From contig NZ_CP095491.1 in assembly GCF_023028105.1 (NCBI RefSeq), positions 372,001 through 436,000 of the forward strand: DNA of 64,000 nt, given 5' to 3'. The notes below the pieces were generated by a model. It was not told the origin of the DNA. It saw only the letters and a program-made list of their open reading frames with translations, and searched no databases. Positions 32,388 through 40,921 of this stretch are shown piece by piece (within the stretch, counting starts at the first letter, position 1; every line of letters starts with the position of its first letter). The stretch is from Halosolutus gelatinilyticus. GTDB taxonomy: Archaea > Halobacteriota > Halobacteria > Halobacteriales > Natrialbaceae. A program made the translations under genes and the position numbers.

Positions 32388-35216
32388 CTAGTCCTCGCCC
32401 GACAGCCCCGCCAGCGACTCCTCGCCGATCTCCTCTAGGACGTGCTCGTGGAACGCCTGCAGCGCCGCGCTCTCGTCTTCGGCGAGAACGACGTCGCTCG
32501 CCGAGAGGGTCGCAAGCCCGAACGCCCGCGGCGTCGGCGAGTCGACGAGGCGCCGTTCGACGTCGATCTCGCCCGCGTCGATCGCGCCGACGATCTCCGC
32601 GATCTCCTCGACGTTGAGTTTGTCCTCCAGGATCTCGCGGTACGTTTCCTCGATGACGGCGAACCCGTCCAGATCCTCGGCGAACCCGAGTAACATTTCG
32701 CTGGAGACCTGCTGTTCGCTCGCGGACTTCTCGTAGCCCTTGTAGCGCTTTAAGATCATCAGCGATCGGGTCGCATTGATCCGGAAGTACCGCTGGAGCA
32801 GGTCGGTGCCGGAGAGCGCCGATCGGAGGTCCTCGCGCACCTCGTCCGCAGCGAGATCGTCGACGATCCCTTCGAGGTCGATCTTCCGGTTCAGCGGCAT
32901 CGAGAGCACGAAGCCGTTGTCGGCGACGGCGACGCGGACGTTCGCGGTCGCCTGCTGGGCGCAGTGATACGCCAGGAGCCGCGAGAGGCCGTCGTTGAAC
33001 TTGCGCCCGTACGCCGAGTGGACGTAGTAGTGGCGCTCGTACTCGTCGTGGTCGCGCTCGACCTCGATCGTCAGTCGGTCGGTCGCGCTCACGCTCTCGG
33101 GCCCCGCGTACCGGATCTGGTAGTCGAACAGCCGCGCGATCGCCCGGACGCTATCGTCGTCCAAGGGGAACTCGCGCAGCCACGCGCGGATCATCGGCGG
33201 GCCGCCCTCGTCGTAGCGATCGAGCAACTCCCCCTGGAACCGGAGGATCTCAAGGCCGAGGTCGTACGAGAGCGGAAGCCGCTCGGAGTACCACGAGGGG
33301 ACGGTCGGGCGGGCGCTCGTTCGATCGACGTACACCTTCGAGCCGCGACGGTACCGGTACTCGAAGTGGTCGCCGCCGAGCACGAAGACGTCACCCTTCT
33401 CCAGGGTGTCGAGGTAGCCCTCGTCGAGTTGGCCGACCCACTCGTCGCTCGCGCGGGTAAAGACGTCGCAGGTGAAGGAGTCCGGGATCGTCCCGATGTT
33501 GGTCATGTAGATCACCCGCGCGAGTCGGCCCCGCTTGCCGATCAGGGGCTCGCCCACGGGATAGGCCTCGTAGTGGTGTTGGCCGTCCGGCGGATCGTTC
33601 TCGTCGCGCCAGACTTTCGCGTAGACGTTCCGGTCTTCCATGCCGGCGTACTCGGCGGTGAGATACCGCATGAGCGACTCGAACTTCTCGTCGCCGTAGT
33701 CGCGGTACGGGTACGCACGCCGGAGGATCGCGTTCACCTCGGACTCGGGCCGGATCTCGGCGATCGCCATCCCGTAGACGTGCTGGGCGGCGACGTCCTG
33801 GGCGCTCTCGGGGATCGACACCGAGTCGACGAACCCCTCGTCGGCCTTCTTGAGCATGACCGCACACTCCAGCAGTTCGTCCCGATCGAGTGCGATCACT
33901 CGGCCGGCGACGGTCTGGCCGACGCGGTGGCCCGCCCGCCCGATCCGCTGGAGCAGGGCGGCGACCGACTTGGGGGAGCCGACCTGCACGACCAGATCGA
34001 CGTGGGGCATGTCGATCCCCAGTTCGAGCGACGTCGAGGACGTTACGACGTCGAGGTCGCCGTCCTTCAGTCGCCCCTCGACGCCCTGACGGACGTCCTT
34101 CGAGAGGCTCCCGTGGTGACACCCCGAGTTCGTCTCGTCGTAGTCGTCGAACCGCTCGCGCAGGTTGTGTAAAACGCGTTCCGCGCCCGATCGGGTGTTC
34201 GTGAAGACGAGGGTGTTCGTGTGCGCCTGGATATGATCGTGGAGCATCCGGTAGAACCGCTCCTGGACCACCTCGCGGGACGTGTGAATCAGGTCGTCCG
34301 TCGGGCACTCGAGTTCGATGTCGAACTCGCGAGCGAAGCGGGCGTCGACGATTTCGTAGGGTCGCGGCTCGCGGATCACTTCGTTCCCCGCTCGCTCTTC
34401 CGAGGCGCAACGCGCCTCGCCCGACTCGCCTCCCGGTTCCTCCTGTCCCACGAGGAACTCGGCGACCTGCGAGAGGGGTTCGATCGTCGCCGAGCAGCCG
34501 ATCCGCGTAATGTCGTGCTCGACCATCGCCTCGAGTCGTTCGAGGCTCACGGCGAGGTGGGTGCCGCGCTTTCCGTCCGCCAGCGAGTGGATTTCGTCGA
34601 CGATGACGTACTCCACGGTGCGAAGCTTCTCTCGGAACTTCGGGGAGTTGAGCAGGATGGCGAGCGTCTCCGGCGTCGTGTTGAGGATGTGCGGCGTCTC
34701 CGCGAGCATCTTCTGGCGATCGCTCGAGTCCGTGTCCCCGTGGCGGATCGCGTGGCGAATCTCCCCCATCTCTTCGTCCCCGTCTCGATCGCGGACGATC
34801 GACTCGATCCCCTCGAGCGGCACCTCCAGGTTCCGGTGGATGTCGTTGGCGAGCGACTTGAGCGGGGAGACGTAGAGACAGTAGACGGAGTTTTCCAGGC
34901 CGTCTTCGGCGGCCCGATTGCGCCGGTAGAGTTCGTTGATGATCGACGTAAACGACGCGAGCGTTTTGCCAGATCCGGTCGGCGCGCAGATCAGCGTGTT
35001 CGTTCCCTCGTGAATGTTCGGGATCGCCCCCTCTTGGGGCGGCGTGAAGAACCCCTCGTTCTCGGGAACGAACTCGCCGAATTCCTCGAGCCACCACTGC
35101 TGGACCGCCGGTTCGAGCAGGTCGAAGACGTCTCGGTCCTCGATCGCGACGGCGTCCGGATCGAAGGGGAGGGAGTCGTCGGCGACCGGCAACTCGAGGT
35201 CCTCGTTCCCAACCAT
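32388..35216 (-). CDS. ATP-dependent helicase, Lhr/SF2 type
   Basis: A 942-residue superfamily 2 DNA/RNA helicase. The DEAD-type core shows Walker A CAPTGSGKT near 80, VDEIHSL (DEIH box) near 206, SATIEPL, then HTNTLVFTNTRSGAERV and QRIGRAGHRVGQ (motif VI) near 425. The C-terminal half contains the winged-helix and Lhr-like beta-sheet region. Such helicases act in archaeal DNA repair and fork rescue with 3'-5' polarity. A low-complexity loop at about 262-278 (between VGQEEPGG and NEVIREPRPYE) is encoded by a strong palindrome at 34401-34419 and looks like an insertion. It is divergent from nothing close and likely monocistronic. Confidence 0.93.
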   Translation of the reverse strand: MVGNEDLELPVADDSLPFDPDAVAIEDRDVFDLLEPAVQQWWLEEFGEFVPENEGFFTPPQEGAIPNIHEGTNTLICAPTGSGKTLASFTSIINELYRRNRAAEDGLENSVYCLYVSPLKSLANDIHRNLEVPLEGIESIVRDRDGDEEMGEIRHAIRHGDTDSSDRQKMLAETPHILNTTPETLAILLNSPKFREKLRTVEYVIVDEIHSLADGKRGTHLAVSLERLEAMVEHDITRIGCSATIEPLSQVAEFLVGQEEPGGESGEARCASEERAGNEVIREPRPYEIVDARFAREFDIELECPTDDLIHTSREVVQERFYRMLHDHIQAHTNTLVFTNTRSGAERVLHNLRERFDDYDETNSGCHHGSLSKDVRQGVEGRLKDGDLDVVTSSTSLELGIDMPHVDLVVQVGSPKSVAALLQRIGRAGHRVGQTVAGRVIALDRDELLECAVMLKKADEGFVDSVSIPESAQDVAAQHVYGMAIAEIRPESEVNAILRRAYPYRDYGDEKFESLMRYLTAEYAGMEDRNVYAKVWRDENDPPDGQHHYEAYPVGEPLIGKRGRLARVIYMTNIGTIPDSFTCDVFTRASDEWVGQLDEGYLDTLEKGDVFVLGGDHFEYRYRRGSKVYVDRTSARPTVPSWYSERLPLSYDLGLEILRFQGELLDRYDEGGPPMIRAWLREFPLDDDSVRAIARLFDYQIRYAGPESVSATDRLTIEVERDHDEYERHYYVHSAYGRKFNDGLSRLLAYHCAQQATANVRVAVADNGFVLSMPLNRKIDLEGIVDDLAADEVREDLRSALSGTDLLQRYFRINATRSLMILKRYKGYEKSASEQQVSSEMLLGFAEDLDGFAVIEETYREILEDKLNVEEIAEIVGAIDAGEIDVERRLVDSPTPRAFGLATLSASDVVLAEDESAALQAFHEHVLEEIGEESLAGLSGED
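34401..34419. repeat. 8-bp palindrome inside the helicase gene
   Basis: CGAGGCGC and GCGCCTCG flank a 3-base centre. It lies in a poorly conserved Gly/Glu/Arg-rich stretch of the helicase and keeps the reading frame. See the note on GGA-loop palindromes. Confidence 0.55.
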
Positions 35217-35449
35217 TATCGTTGGGTGCGGGACGTGTATGTAAGAGGGTTTGGCCAGCGGAGCGAAAGTGAAATCCCCGCGCGACGGCCGACCGGCGGT
35301 CCGACGCGCCGAAGCGTGCGATCGTCGCTGGCGGGCTTACGTGGCCGCGTTCACCCTCGTCCGGATACTACCTGCCCTCGAGCAGTTCTTCGCCTGACAC
35401 GGGTTCGGGACCCCGGTGCCGATCGTCGGCGTCCGCGGTCCGGAATCGC

Positions 35450-36520
35450 TTAGCGGCTTTCGAACGCCGTCACGACTTCGATCCCGCTCGTCTCGTAGTC
35501 GGTCATCGCGGCGAGGCGATCCGACACGTCCTCGAGCCCGACCCGATTCGTGACCAGCCGCTCGGGTTCGAGCCGGCCCGCATCGATCATCCGGAGGAGT
35601 TCGTCGTACCGCGAGGGAGGCATTCCCCGCGAGCCGAGGAAGCTGACGTCCCAGCGGGTGATCTCGTCGATCGGCAGCGACACCTCGCCGCGCTCGGCGT
35701 CGGTCGTCAGGCCGACCTGGACGTGTGCACCTCGACTCCGGAGGCAGTCGACGCTGTTCCGGCAGGTTTCGGCCCGTCCGAGCGCGTCGACGGAGACGTG
35801 CGCGCCGCCGTCGGTGATCGCCTCGATTTCGGCGGCAACGTCGTCGACCGCGGACGCGTCGACGGTCGCGTCGGCCCCGAGGGTCGTCGCCATCGCGAGC
35901 GGTTCGTCCCGAACGTCCACCGCGACGACGCTCGCGCCGAGCGCGTCCGCGATCTGCACCGCCGCGAGTCCGAGCCCGCCGCAGCCGTGGACGGCTACCC
36001 GATCGCCGCCGTCGATGTCGGCGCGGTGAGCGAGCGCGTGGAAGGCGGTGACGTACCGACAGCCGAGCGCCGCGGCCTCCGTCGCCGAGACGCCGTCCGG
36101 CAGCCGAGCCGCGTTGAACTCGGCGTGAGGGACGTGGACCCGCTCCGCGAACGCGCCCGGGACGTCGGATTCGAACCCCAGCGCATAGCCGTCCTCGCAG
36201 ACGTTCCCGTGACCGTTCCGACACTGGGCACAGGTCCCGTCTCCGAGATTGAACGGGACCGCCACCCGGTCGCCCGGCCCGAGCGCCTCGACCCGATCGC
36301 CGATCTCGACCACTCGTCCCGCGGGTTCGTGTCCCAGAATCTGCCCGATCGGCACCCGATCGTCGGCCCACTCGCCGTGGCCCCGCCAGGCGTGCCAGTC
36401 GCTGCGGCAGATCCCGCAGGCTTCGACGTCGACGACGACGCCGTGCGGGTCGGGTTCGGGCGGGTCCACGTCTTCGATCGCGAGCGGTTCGCCGTACTCC
36501 GCCAGCACTGCAGCGCGCAT
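35450..36520 (-). CDS. Zinc-dependent alcohol dehydrogenase family protein
   Basis: 356 residues from the ATG at 36520. The catalytic zinc Cys is in ACGICRSDWHAW (about 38), the next ligand pair in GHEPAGRV. The structural zinc site CAQCRNGHGNVCEDG has three of the usual four cysteines visible and a His/Asn spacer. The Rossmann domain reads AVHGCGGLGLAAVQIADALGA. Members oxidize alcohols, sorbitol-like polyols or threonine with NAD(P). The substrate is not resolved. The upstream extension of the frame to 36670 is basic and unconserved, so it is rejected. The gene is isolated, between two unrelated neighbours. Confidence 0.92.
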   Translation of the reverse strand: MRAAVLAEYGEPLAIEDVDPPEPDPHGVVVDVEACGICRSDWHAWRGHGEWADDRVPIGQILGHEPAGRVVEIGDRVEALGPGDRVAVPFNLGDGTCAQCRNGHGNVCEDGYALGFESDVPGAFAERVHVPHAEFNAARLPDGVSATEAAALGCRYVTAFHALAHRADIDGGDRVAVHGCGGLGLAAVQIADALGASVVAVDVRDEPLAMATTLGADATVDASAVDDVAAEIEAITDGGAHVSVDALGRAETCRNSVDCLRSRGAHVQVGLTTDAERGEVSLPIDEITRWDVSFLGSRGMPPSRYDELLRMIDAGRLEPERLVTNRVGLEDVSDRLAAMTDYETSGIEVVTAFESR

Positions 36521-36803
36521 ACTGTCGGCGACGGGTGCGGAGGTGTTAAACGATCGCTCGAACTGAACCGGTGACGAGCAGATTACGATCGTATTTCGAG
36601 CGAGATCACCGCGACGAACTCGGATTCGATCGCGCATCGGATCCACACCCTCTATCGACCGCGGTCGCAACGCTAATCCGAACCGACCCGTATCTCACGA
36701 GTATGAACGACGCTGCCGCCGATCGGTCGCCCGTTCGGAACCGCCTCGCACCACTCGGGCGACCCGAATCGGCCCGCGCGATCCGCGGAGGGGGCCGCCA
36801 GCC

Positions 36804-37457
36804 ATGAGTCAGGCAGCCGATCGTTGGGACGACGTCTTCCGTATCCCCCGGTTCTTCGAGCGACTCGAAGCGGACGGCGGCATCTCTGTGATAGCGCTGG
36901 TGGAGGAGTTAAACGACAGTGGACAGGTCTCGATCGACGCCGGCGGCGTGGTCTACCACGATCGCGGCGTCCGGGTACCGGGATACGACGCCACGTTCGT
37001 CCACGAACCGACCGGCTCGCGCGGCCGGCCCGCGTTCAGCGTCGAGGTCGACACGATCGGGGCGCGCAACGCCTGGGAGAAGTTCGACGACACCCTGTCG
37101 TGGGACGCCTACCTCGTGCGGACGCAGGGGCTGGCGGCGCTGGCGTGGATCAGCGACGAGGAGTATCGGATCGAGGAGGCGGATCAGTTCCAGTCCAAGC
37201 AGGACGCGGTCGCGGCCGGCCGGTTCTCCTTCGGCGTCTTCCTCTACGACGAGTCGGAGTGGCAACAGCGAGTCGATCGACTCCGCGCGACGGACTCGCC
37301 GGCGTACCTCCTCTACGAGGACGGCGAACCGCTCTTCCCGCAAACGCAGGGGGAATTCTACCAGCGCGTCGACTCGTCGGTGTCCGAGTTCCGGATGAGC
37401 GGCGGGAACGCGCCTTCCTACCTCGGCGTCCTCGAACTCGAGGTTACGATCGACTGA
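36804..37457 (+). CDS. Conserved haloarchaeal protein of unknown function
   Basis: 217 residues, acidic, with no signal peptide or membrane helix. An N-terminal helical part (FRIPRFFERLEADGGISVIALVEEL) is followed by a beta-rich middle containing PGYDATFVHEPTGSRGRPAFSVEVDTIGARNAWEKFDD and a C-terminus with YLLYEDGEPLFPQTQGEFYQRVDSSVSEFRMSGG. I recognise it only as a haloarchaeal-style conserved protein. It is convergent with the tenA pair 30 bases away. Confidence 0.72.
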   Translation: MSQAADRWDDVFRIPRFFERLEADGGISVIALVEELNDSGQVSIDAGGVVYHDRGVRVPGYDATFVHEPTGSRGRPAFSVEVDTIGARNAWEKFDDTLSWDAYLVRTQGLAALAWISDEEYRIEEADQFQSKQDAVAAGRFSFGVFLYDESEWQQRVDRLRATDSPAYLLYEDGEPLFPQTQGEFYQRVDSSVSEFRMSGGNAPSYLGVLELEVTID

Positions 37458-37487
37458 GCGCGAGCGCGATCGGCGGACGCACCCACC

Positions 37488-38273
37488 TTACTCGTTCGGA
37501 GCCGAGTCGTACGCCGTATCGAAGAACGCGACCTCCAGTTCGACCGCCCGCCGGAACAGTCGATCGACGCGGGTTTCCCGTCGCAGCGAGAGTTCGGGAC
37601 CGATCGCGTCGAGTTGGCCCCGCAACCAGTCGACGAACTCGCGGAACGGCGGAACCGCGTGGAGGTCGATCCATTCGGCGTAGTAGAACGGGAGGTCGGC
37701 CCCCGCGCTCGGCGGCCCGTCGGCGGCGGGATCGCCGTACTCGGCCGCCACCGCCGTCGCCCACTCCTCGTAGATCCACTCGGCCGGGACGAGCACTGCG
37801 AGCGTCTCCGCGTACCCGCCCTCGCGCGCCGCTCGCCCGAGCAGGTCGGCGAACGCGGCGGTGGTCTCGACGAGTTCGGGATCCCGCCGGCGCGATTCTG
37901 GGACGTCGAGGGCGTCGAACGAGCGCTGGAAGTAGTCGTTCTCCTCGTCGGTGACGGTGTCGAGAAACTCGACGAGCGGCCGTTTCGACGGCACGTCCGG
38001 CGCCTGGCCGATCGCGTACCCGAACGTTCCGACCAGTTCGTCCAGAAACGCGTAGTCCTGGACGAGGTACGCCGCGTACGTCTCCGGGGGGAGCGTTCCG
38101 GCCCCGAGCTCGTCCGTAAACGGGTGCTCGACGGCGGCCGTCCAGGCGGGTTCCGATCGCTCCCGGAGCCAGTCCGTAAACCGCGGGTCCGCTCCGTCGC
38201 TCTCGGCGACGTACTCCTGATACACGGCCGGGACGGCCTCGTCGGGTCCGTCACGGGCTCCCGTCGCGTTCAC
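37488..38273 (-). CDS. TenA family protein, Cys-less (TenA_E type)
   Basis: 261 residues from a GTG at 38273 that overlaps the stop of the upstream tenA by 4 bases (GTGA). The fold signature is TenA/PQQC: HPFTDELGAGTLPPETYAAYLVQDYAFLDELVGTFGYAIG and EEWATAVAAEYG. The position of the catalytic Cys is LVPAEWIYEEW, with no Cys but an adjacent Glu, the TenA_E subclass. TenA_E proteins in some organisms act on N-formyl-4-amino-5-aminomethyl-2-methylpyrimidine or other thiamine degradation products. Together with the Cys-containing TenA it forms a salvage pair. An in-frame extension to 38606 is rejected because it runs over tenA. Confidence 0.87.
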   Translation of the reverse strand: MNATGARDGPDEAVPAVYQEYVAESDGADPRFTDWLRERSEPAWTAAVEHPFTDELGAGTLPPETYAAYLVQDYAFLDELVGTFGYAIGQAPDVPSKRPLVEFLDTVTDEENDYFQRSFDALDVPESRRRDPELVETTAAFADLLGRAAREGGYAETLAVLVPAEWIYEEWATAVAAEYGDPAADGPPSAGADLPFYYAEWIDLHAVPPFREFVDWLRGQLDAIGPELSLRRETRVDRLFRRAVELEVAFFDTAYDSAPNE

Positions 38274-38929
38274 AGGCCCCACCCCTCCAGCGTGTAGGCC
38301 ATCTCCCAAAATCGGTACTCGAGTTTCGCGCTGGTGAGGAACGCCTCCCGCATCGCGTCGTGCTCGCCCGGATACCGCTCCCCACAGCGATCGACGAACG
38401 CGCGACACCACTCCGTCGCCTCGCGGAACTCCTCGCTCGTGTACATCTCGATGAAGGGGGTATACCGGTGTCCCTCGTCGGCGAGGTCGGCCATGTGGCT
38501 GGCGACGTCGTAGTACCCCTGCATGCACGGGTACAGCGCCGCCGCGATTTCGGCGATCGACCCCTCGTAGGCGGTCCGCAGCAGAAAATTCGTGTACGCG
38601 ACGCACGTCGGCGCCTTCTCGACCGACTCGAGCTCCGCCCGCGAGATGCCGTAATCGGCGGCGAACTCCCGGTGAAGGCCCATCTCGTGGTCGAGCACCT
38701 GGTGGGCGACGCCGAGCAGGTGCGTCATCGTCTCCTCGTCGCGGGCTTTCGTTCCGGCGATCGCGAACAGCCGCGCGTAATCGAGCAGGTACCGGTAATC
38801 CTGCTTCACCCAGTGTTCGAACGCCGCCTCGTCGAGCGTTCCGGCGGCCAGTTCGCGGACGAACGGATGCGCTTTCTGCGCCTCCCAGACGTGTTCACCC
38901 TCCTCGAGAAGCGTCTCGCTGAACGTCAT
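38270..38929 (-). CDS. tenA: Thiaminase II / aminopyrimidine aminohydrolase
   Basis: 219 residues of the TenA_C subclass. The start SETLLEEGEHVWEAQKAHPFVRELAAGTL is typical. The catalytic Cys135 sits in ALYPCMQGYY, and the C-terminal Glu is in SAKLEYRFWEMAY. It hydrolyses 4-amino-5-aminomethyl-2-methylpyrimidine to the hydroxymethyl pyrimidine used for thiamine salvage. It is the first gene of the two-gene tenA operon. No thi-box riboswitch (TPP motif) was recognised upstream, and the promoter at about 38940-38980 is AT-enriched. Confidence 0.93.
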   Translation of the reverse strand: MTFSETLLEEGEHVWEAQKAHPFVRELAAGTLDEAAFEHWVKQDYRYLLDYARLFAIAGTKARDEETMTHLLGVAHQVLDHEMGLHREFAADYGISRAELESVEKAPTCVAYTNFLLRTAYEGSIAEIAAALYPCMQGYYDVASHMADLADEGHRYTPFIEMYTSEEFREATEWCRAFVDRCGERYPGEHDAMREAFLTSAKLEYRFWEMAYTLEGWGL

Positions 38930-39154
38930 CGATCGATCTGACGAGAGTCTCGCTCATATAACCCGCTGATATCATCCCGTTATCCCTCGGCGGACCGGTT
39001 CGACTGTTCAGCGGGGCACCCCGGCTGCTCGATGGTCCTATCTGGCCGGTCGATCGGACACTCCGACGCGATCGGACGCGATCGAGGCGGTACCGTCAGC
39101 GCCAATCGGCGATCGATTCGGTTTCGATCGTCGGGTCGGTTACCGGGCGGCGGG

Positions 39155-40558
39155 CTACAGCCGCTCGACCGTCTCCCTGGCGTTGATTCTGCCGGCGCCG
39201 ACCTCGGGATCGCTTCGTCCGGGATCGCCCGCCGCACCGTGTTTGATCGCGGATTCGATCTGATTCGGGGTGGCCTCGGGATCGAGTTCGCGGACGAGCG
39301 CGACGAGTCCGGCGACCTGCGGCGCGGCCATCGACGTCCCGGCTTTCCACCCGTACGCGTCGCCCTCGATGCGGGGCGACGTCACCGAGAAGACCAGATT
39401 CGTCGGGTACGGCCAGTCGACGTCGGCGCCGGGGTCGACCGTCTTCTCGAGCGTCTCGTAGCCGCCGCCGGGTGCGCCGACGTCGATCTCGTTCGTCCCG
39501 TAGTCCGAGTAGAACGCGAGTTCGTCGTTCGGCGCGGTCGCGCTGACGCTCATCGCGCCCTGGACGCTGTTGGGGAGGCTGAACAACCCGCCCTGCTGGA
39601 GCCGCGTCTCGTCGTTGCCCGCGCTGGCGACGACGACCGTCCCCCGCTGCGTGGCGCGTTGGACAACCCGCTGGTAGGCGTTGCGCATCGTTCGAACGGT
39701 GTCGTCGCTCATCTCGCGCGGTTCGATCGGCGCGGTCCCGAGGCTGAGGTTCGCCGCGTCGTATCCGCGCTCGGCCGCGTGATCGATCGCGGTCAGCACG
39801 TCGCCGGTCGTCGTGGCCAGCGTCGGCTCGCCCTCGTCGTCGGTCGTCCACCAGAAGACGCGCAACGAGACGAGCGTCGCGTCCGGTGCCGTCCCGATCA
39901 CATCGTCGCCGTCGGCCGCGGCCGCGATGCCGGCGACGTGCGTGCCGTGGCCCTCCTGATCGTCGGCGACGTGGAAGGTCGCGGTGTCGAGCGACGTCGG
40001 ATCGGCGTAGTCGTCGGGTACGAGGACCTCGTCGACGCCCGACTCGACCGTGCCCTCGCGGAACAGCCGCCCCGCGTCTTCGTCGAGGTTCGGCGCGAGT
40101 TCGGGGTGGGCGGAGTCGATTCCGGTGTCGATCACCGCGACCGTCGCGCCGTCGCCGGTCGCGCGGGCGTTCGCCTCGACCGACTCGATCAGTTGCTTAT
40201 CCCAGAGCAACTCCTCGTAAAAGGCGGGTTCGTCGACCGCCGACTCGGCCTCGGACCGGCCGCGTTCCAGTTCCGCGCCCGCGAGTTCGAGTCGGTAGTC
40301 GTGTGCGGCCCGCTGCACGCCCTCGATCGCTTCGAGGTCGTCCGCCGCATCTGCCGGTCCCCAGACGAGGGACACCGTTCCGTCCGCGAGCGAGCGATCG
40401 ACGTCGAACGCCGTCTCCTCGAGACGGTCTTCGACGCCGCCGTTGCCGCCGACGACCAGGTACCGTTCCCGATCGTCCGCGCTAGTGACCCCGGCGACGC
40501 CGAGCAGTCCCAGTCCCGCACCGATACCCTTCAGGTACGTCCGTCGATCGAAATTCAT
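39155..40558 (-). CDS. Tat-exported S8 family serine peptidase (subtilase)
   Basis: 467 residues from the ATG at 40558. A Tat-like start (DRRTYLKGIGAGLGLLGVAG) exports it. A propeptide-like inhibitor region covers about 30-120. The catalytic triad is Asp144 (AVIDTGID), His204 (GHGTHVAG) and Ser409 (GTSMAAPQVAG), with the oxyanion Asn in ASAGN near 315. The domain lacks the C-terminal extension seen in halolysins and ends just after the subtilase fold. It would degrade extracellular proteins under high salt. It resembles halolysin-type enzymes but has a longer N-terminal prodomain. An upstream in-frame run to 40819 passes through AT-rich DNA and is rejected. Confidence 0.92.
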   Translation of the reverse strand: MNFDRRTYLKGIGAGLGLLGVAGVTSADDRERYLVVGGNGGVEDRLEETAFDVDRSLADGTVSLVWGPADAADDLEAIEGVQRAAHDYRLELAGAELERGRSEAESAVDEPAFYEELLWDKQLIESVEANARATGDGATVAVIDTGIDSAHPELAPNLDEDAGRLFREGTVESGVDEVLVPDDYADPTSLDTATFHVADDQEGHGTHVAGIAAAADGDDVIGTAPDATLVSLRVFWWTTDDEGEPTLATTTGDVLTAIDHAAERGYDAANLSLGTAPIEPREMSDDTVRTMRNAYQRVVQRATQRGTVVVASAGNDETRLQQGGLFSLPNSVQGAMSVSATAPNDELAFYSDYGTNEIDVGAPGGGYETLEKTVDPGADVDWPYPTNLVFSVTSPRIEGDAYGWKAGTSMAAPQVAGLVALVRELDPEATPNQIESAIKHGAAGDPGRSDPEVGAGRINARETVERL

Positions 40559-40649
40559 GGCTGGATCGCTTCTATCCGGAAGCAGTCTGTGATAATTATA
40601 TATCGCAATATAAATATACGTTATCCGGAAGTATCGTACCGTAACGATG

Positions 40650-40830
40650 ATCGATGCCCTCCGGGCAGCAGCGCGAGAGCAGGGGGCGGAAAGACCGAGT
40701 ACGCCGTGGCGAGTCGCTTTATGGGGAGGTAAGCGATCGGTGGGGATGGCGTACTCGAACGAGATGTTGCTCGGAGTGTCGCTGTCGATCTGGGGGAGAG
40801 TCGACAACGGTGCCGACATCCGTCGGCAGG
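40650..40830 (-). ncRNA. Candidate structured RNA with nested inverted repeats
   Basis: Intergenic DNA between elp3 and the subtilase holds three strong hairpins. TGCCGAC/GTCGGCA is at 40811-40828. A long one is CGAGTACGCC (40696-40705) with GGCGTACTCG (40748-40757), enclosing TCGCTT/AAGCGA (40714-40719 and 40731-40736). TGCCC/GGGCA is at 40655-40667. A minus-strand TATA-like AAATTTATAC at 40851-40860 would start a transcript at about 40829, exactly at the first hairpin. The same stretch also encodes a short frame with ATG at 40819 and high GC3, so a small peptide is the alternative. No known RNA family was recognised. Confidence 0.4.
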
Positions 40831-40921
40831 CGATAGTTTCTCGGTCGAGGGTATAAATTTTGTCGTTCGGGAGAGAATTTTACCGAGGAATGACGAGCGG
40901 ATCGATCGAAAGGGTGGCCGG
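40831..40921. other. Intergenic remainder upstream of the RNA candidate
   Basis: Apart from the TATA-like element I see nothing here. The whole 40559-40921 space has its AT-rich minimum at 40590-40640, which serves as the subtilase promoter. Confidence 0.45.

Noticed and set aside
39155-40819. An N-terminal extension of the subtilase up to 40819.
   Set aside because: It would run through an AT-rich promoter stretch and place the Tat signal in the middle of the protein.
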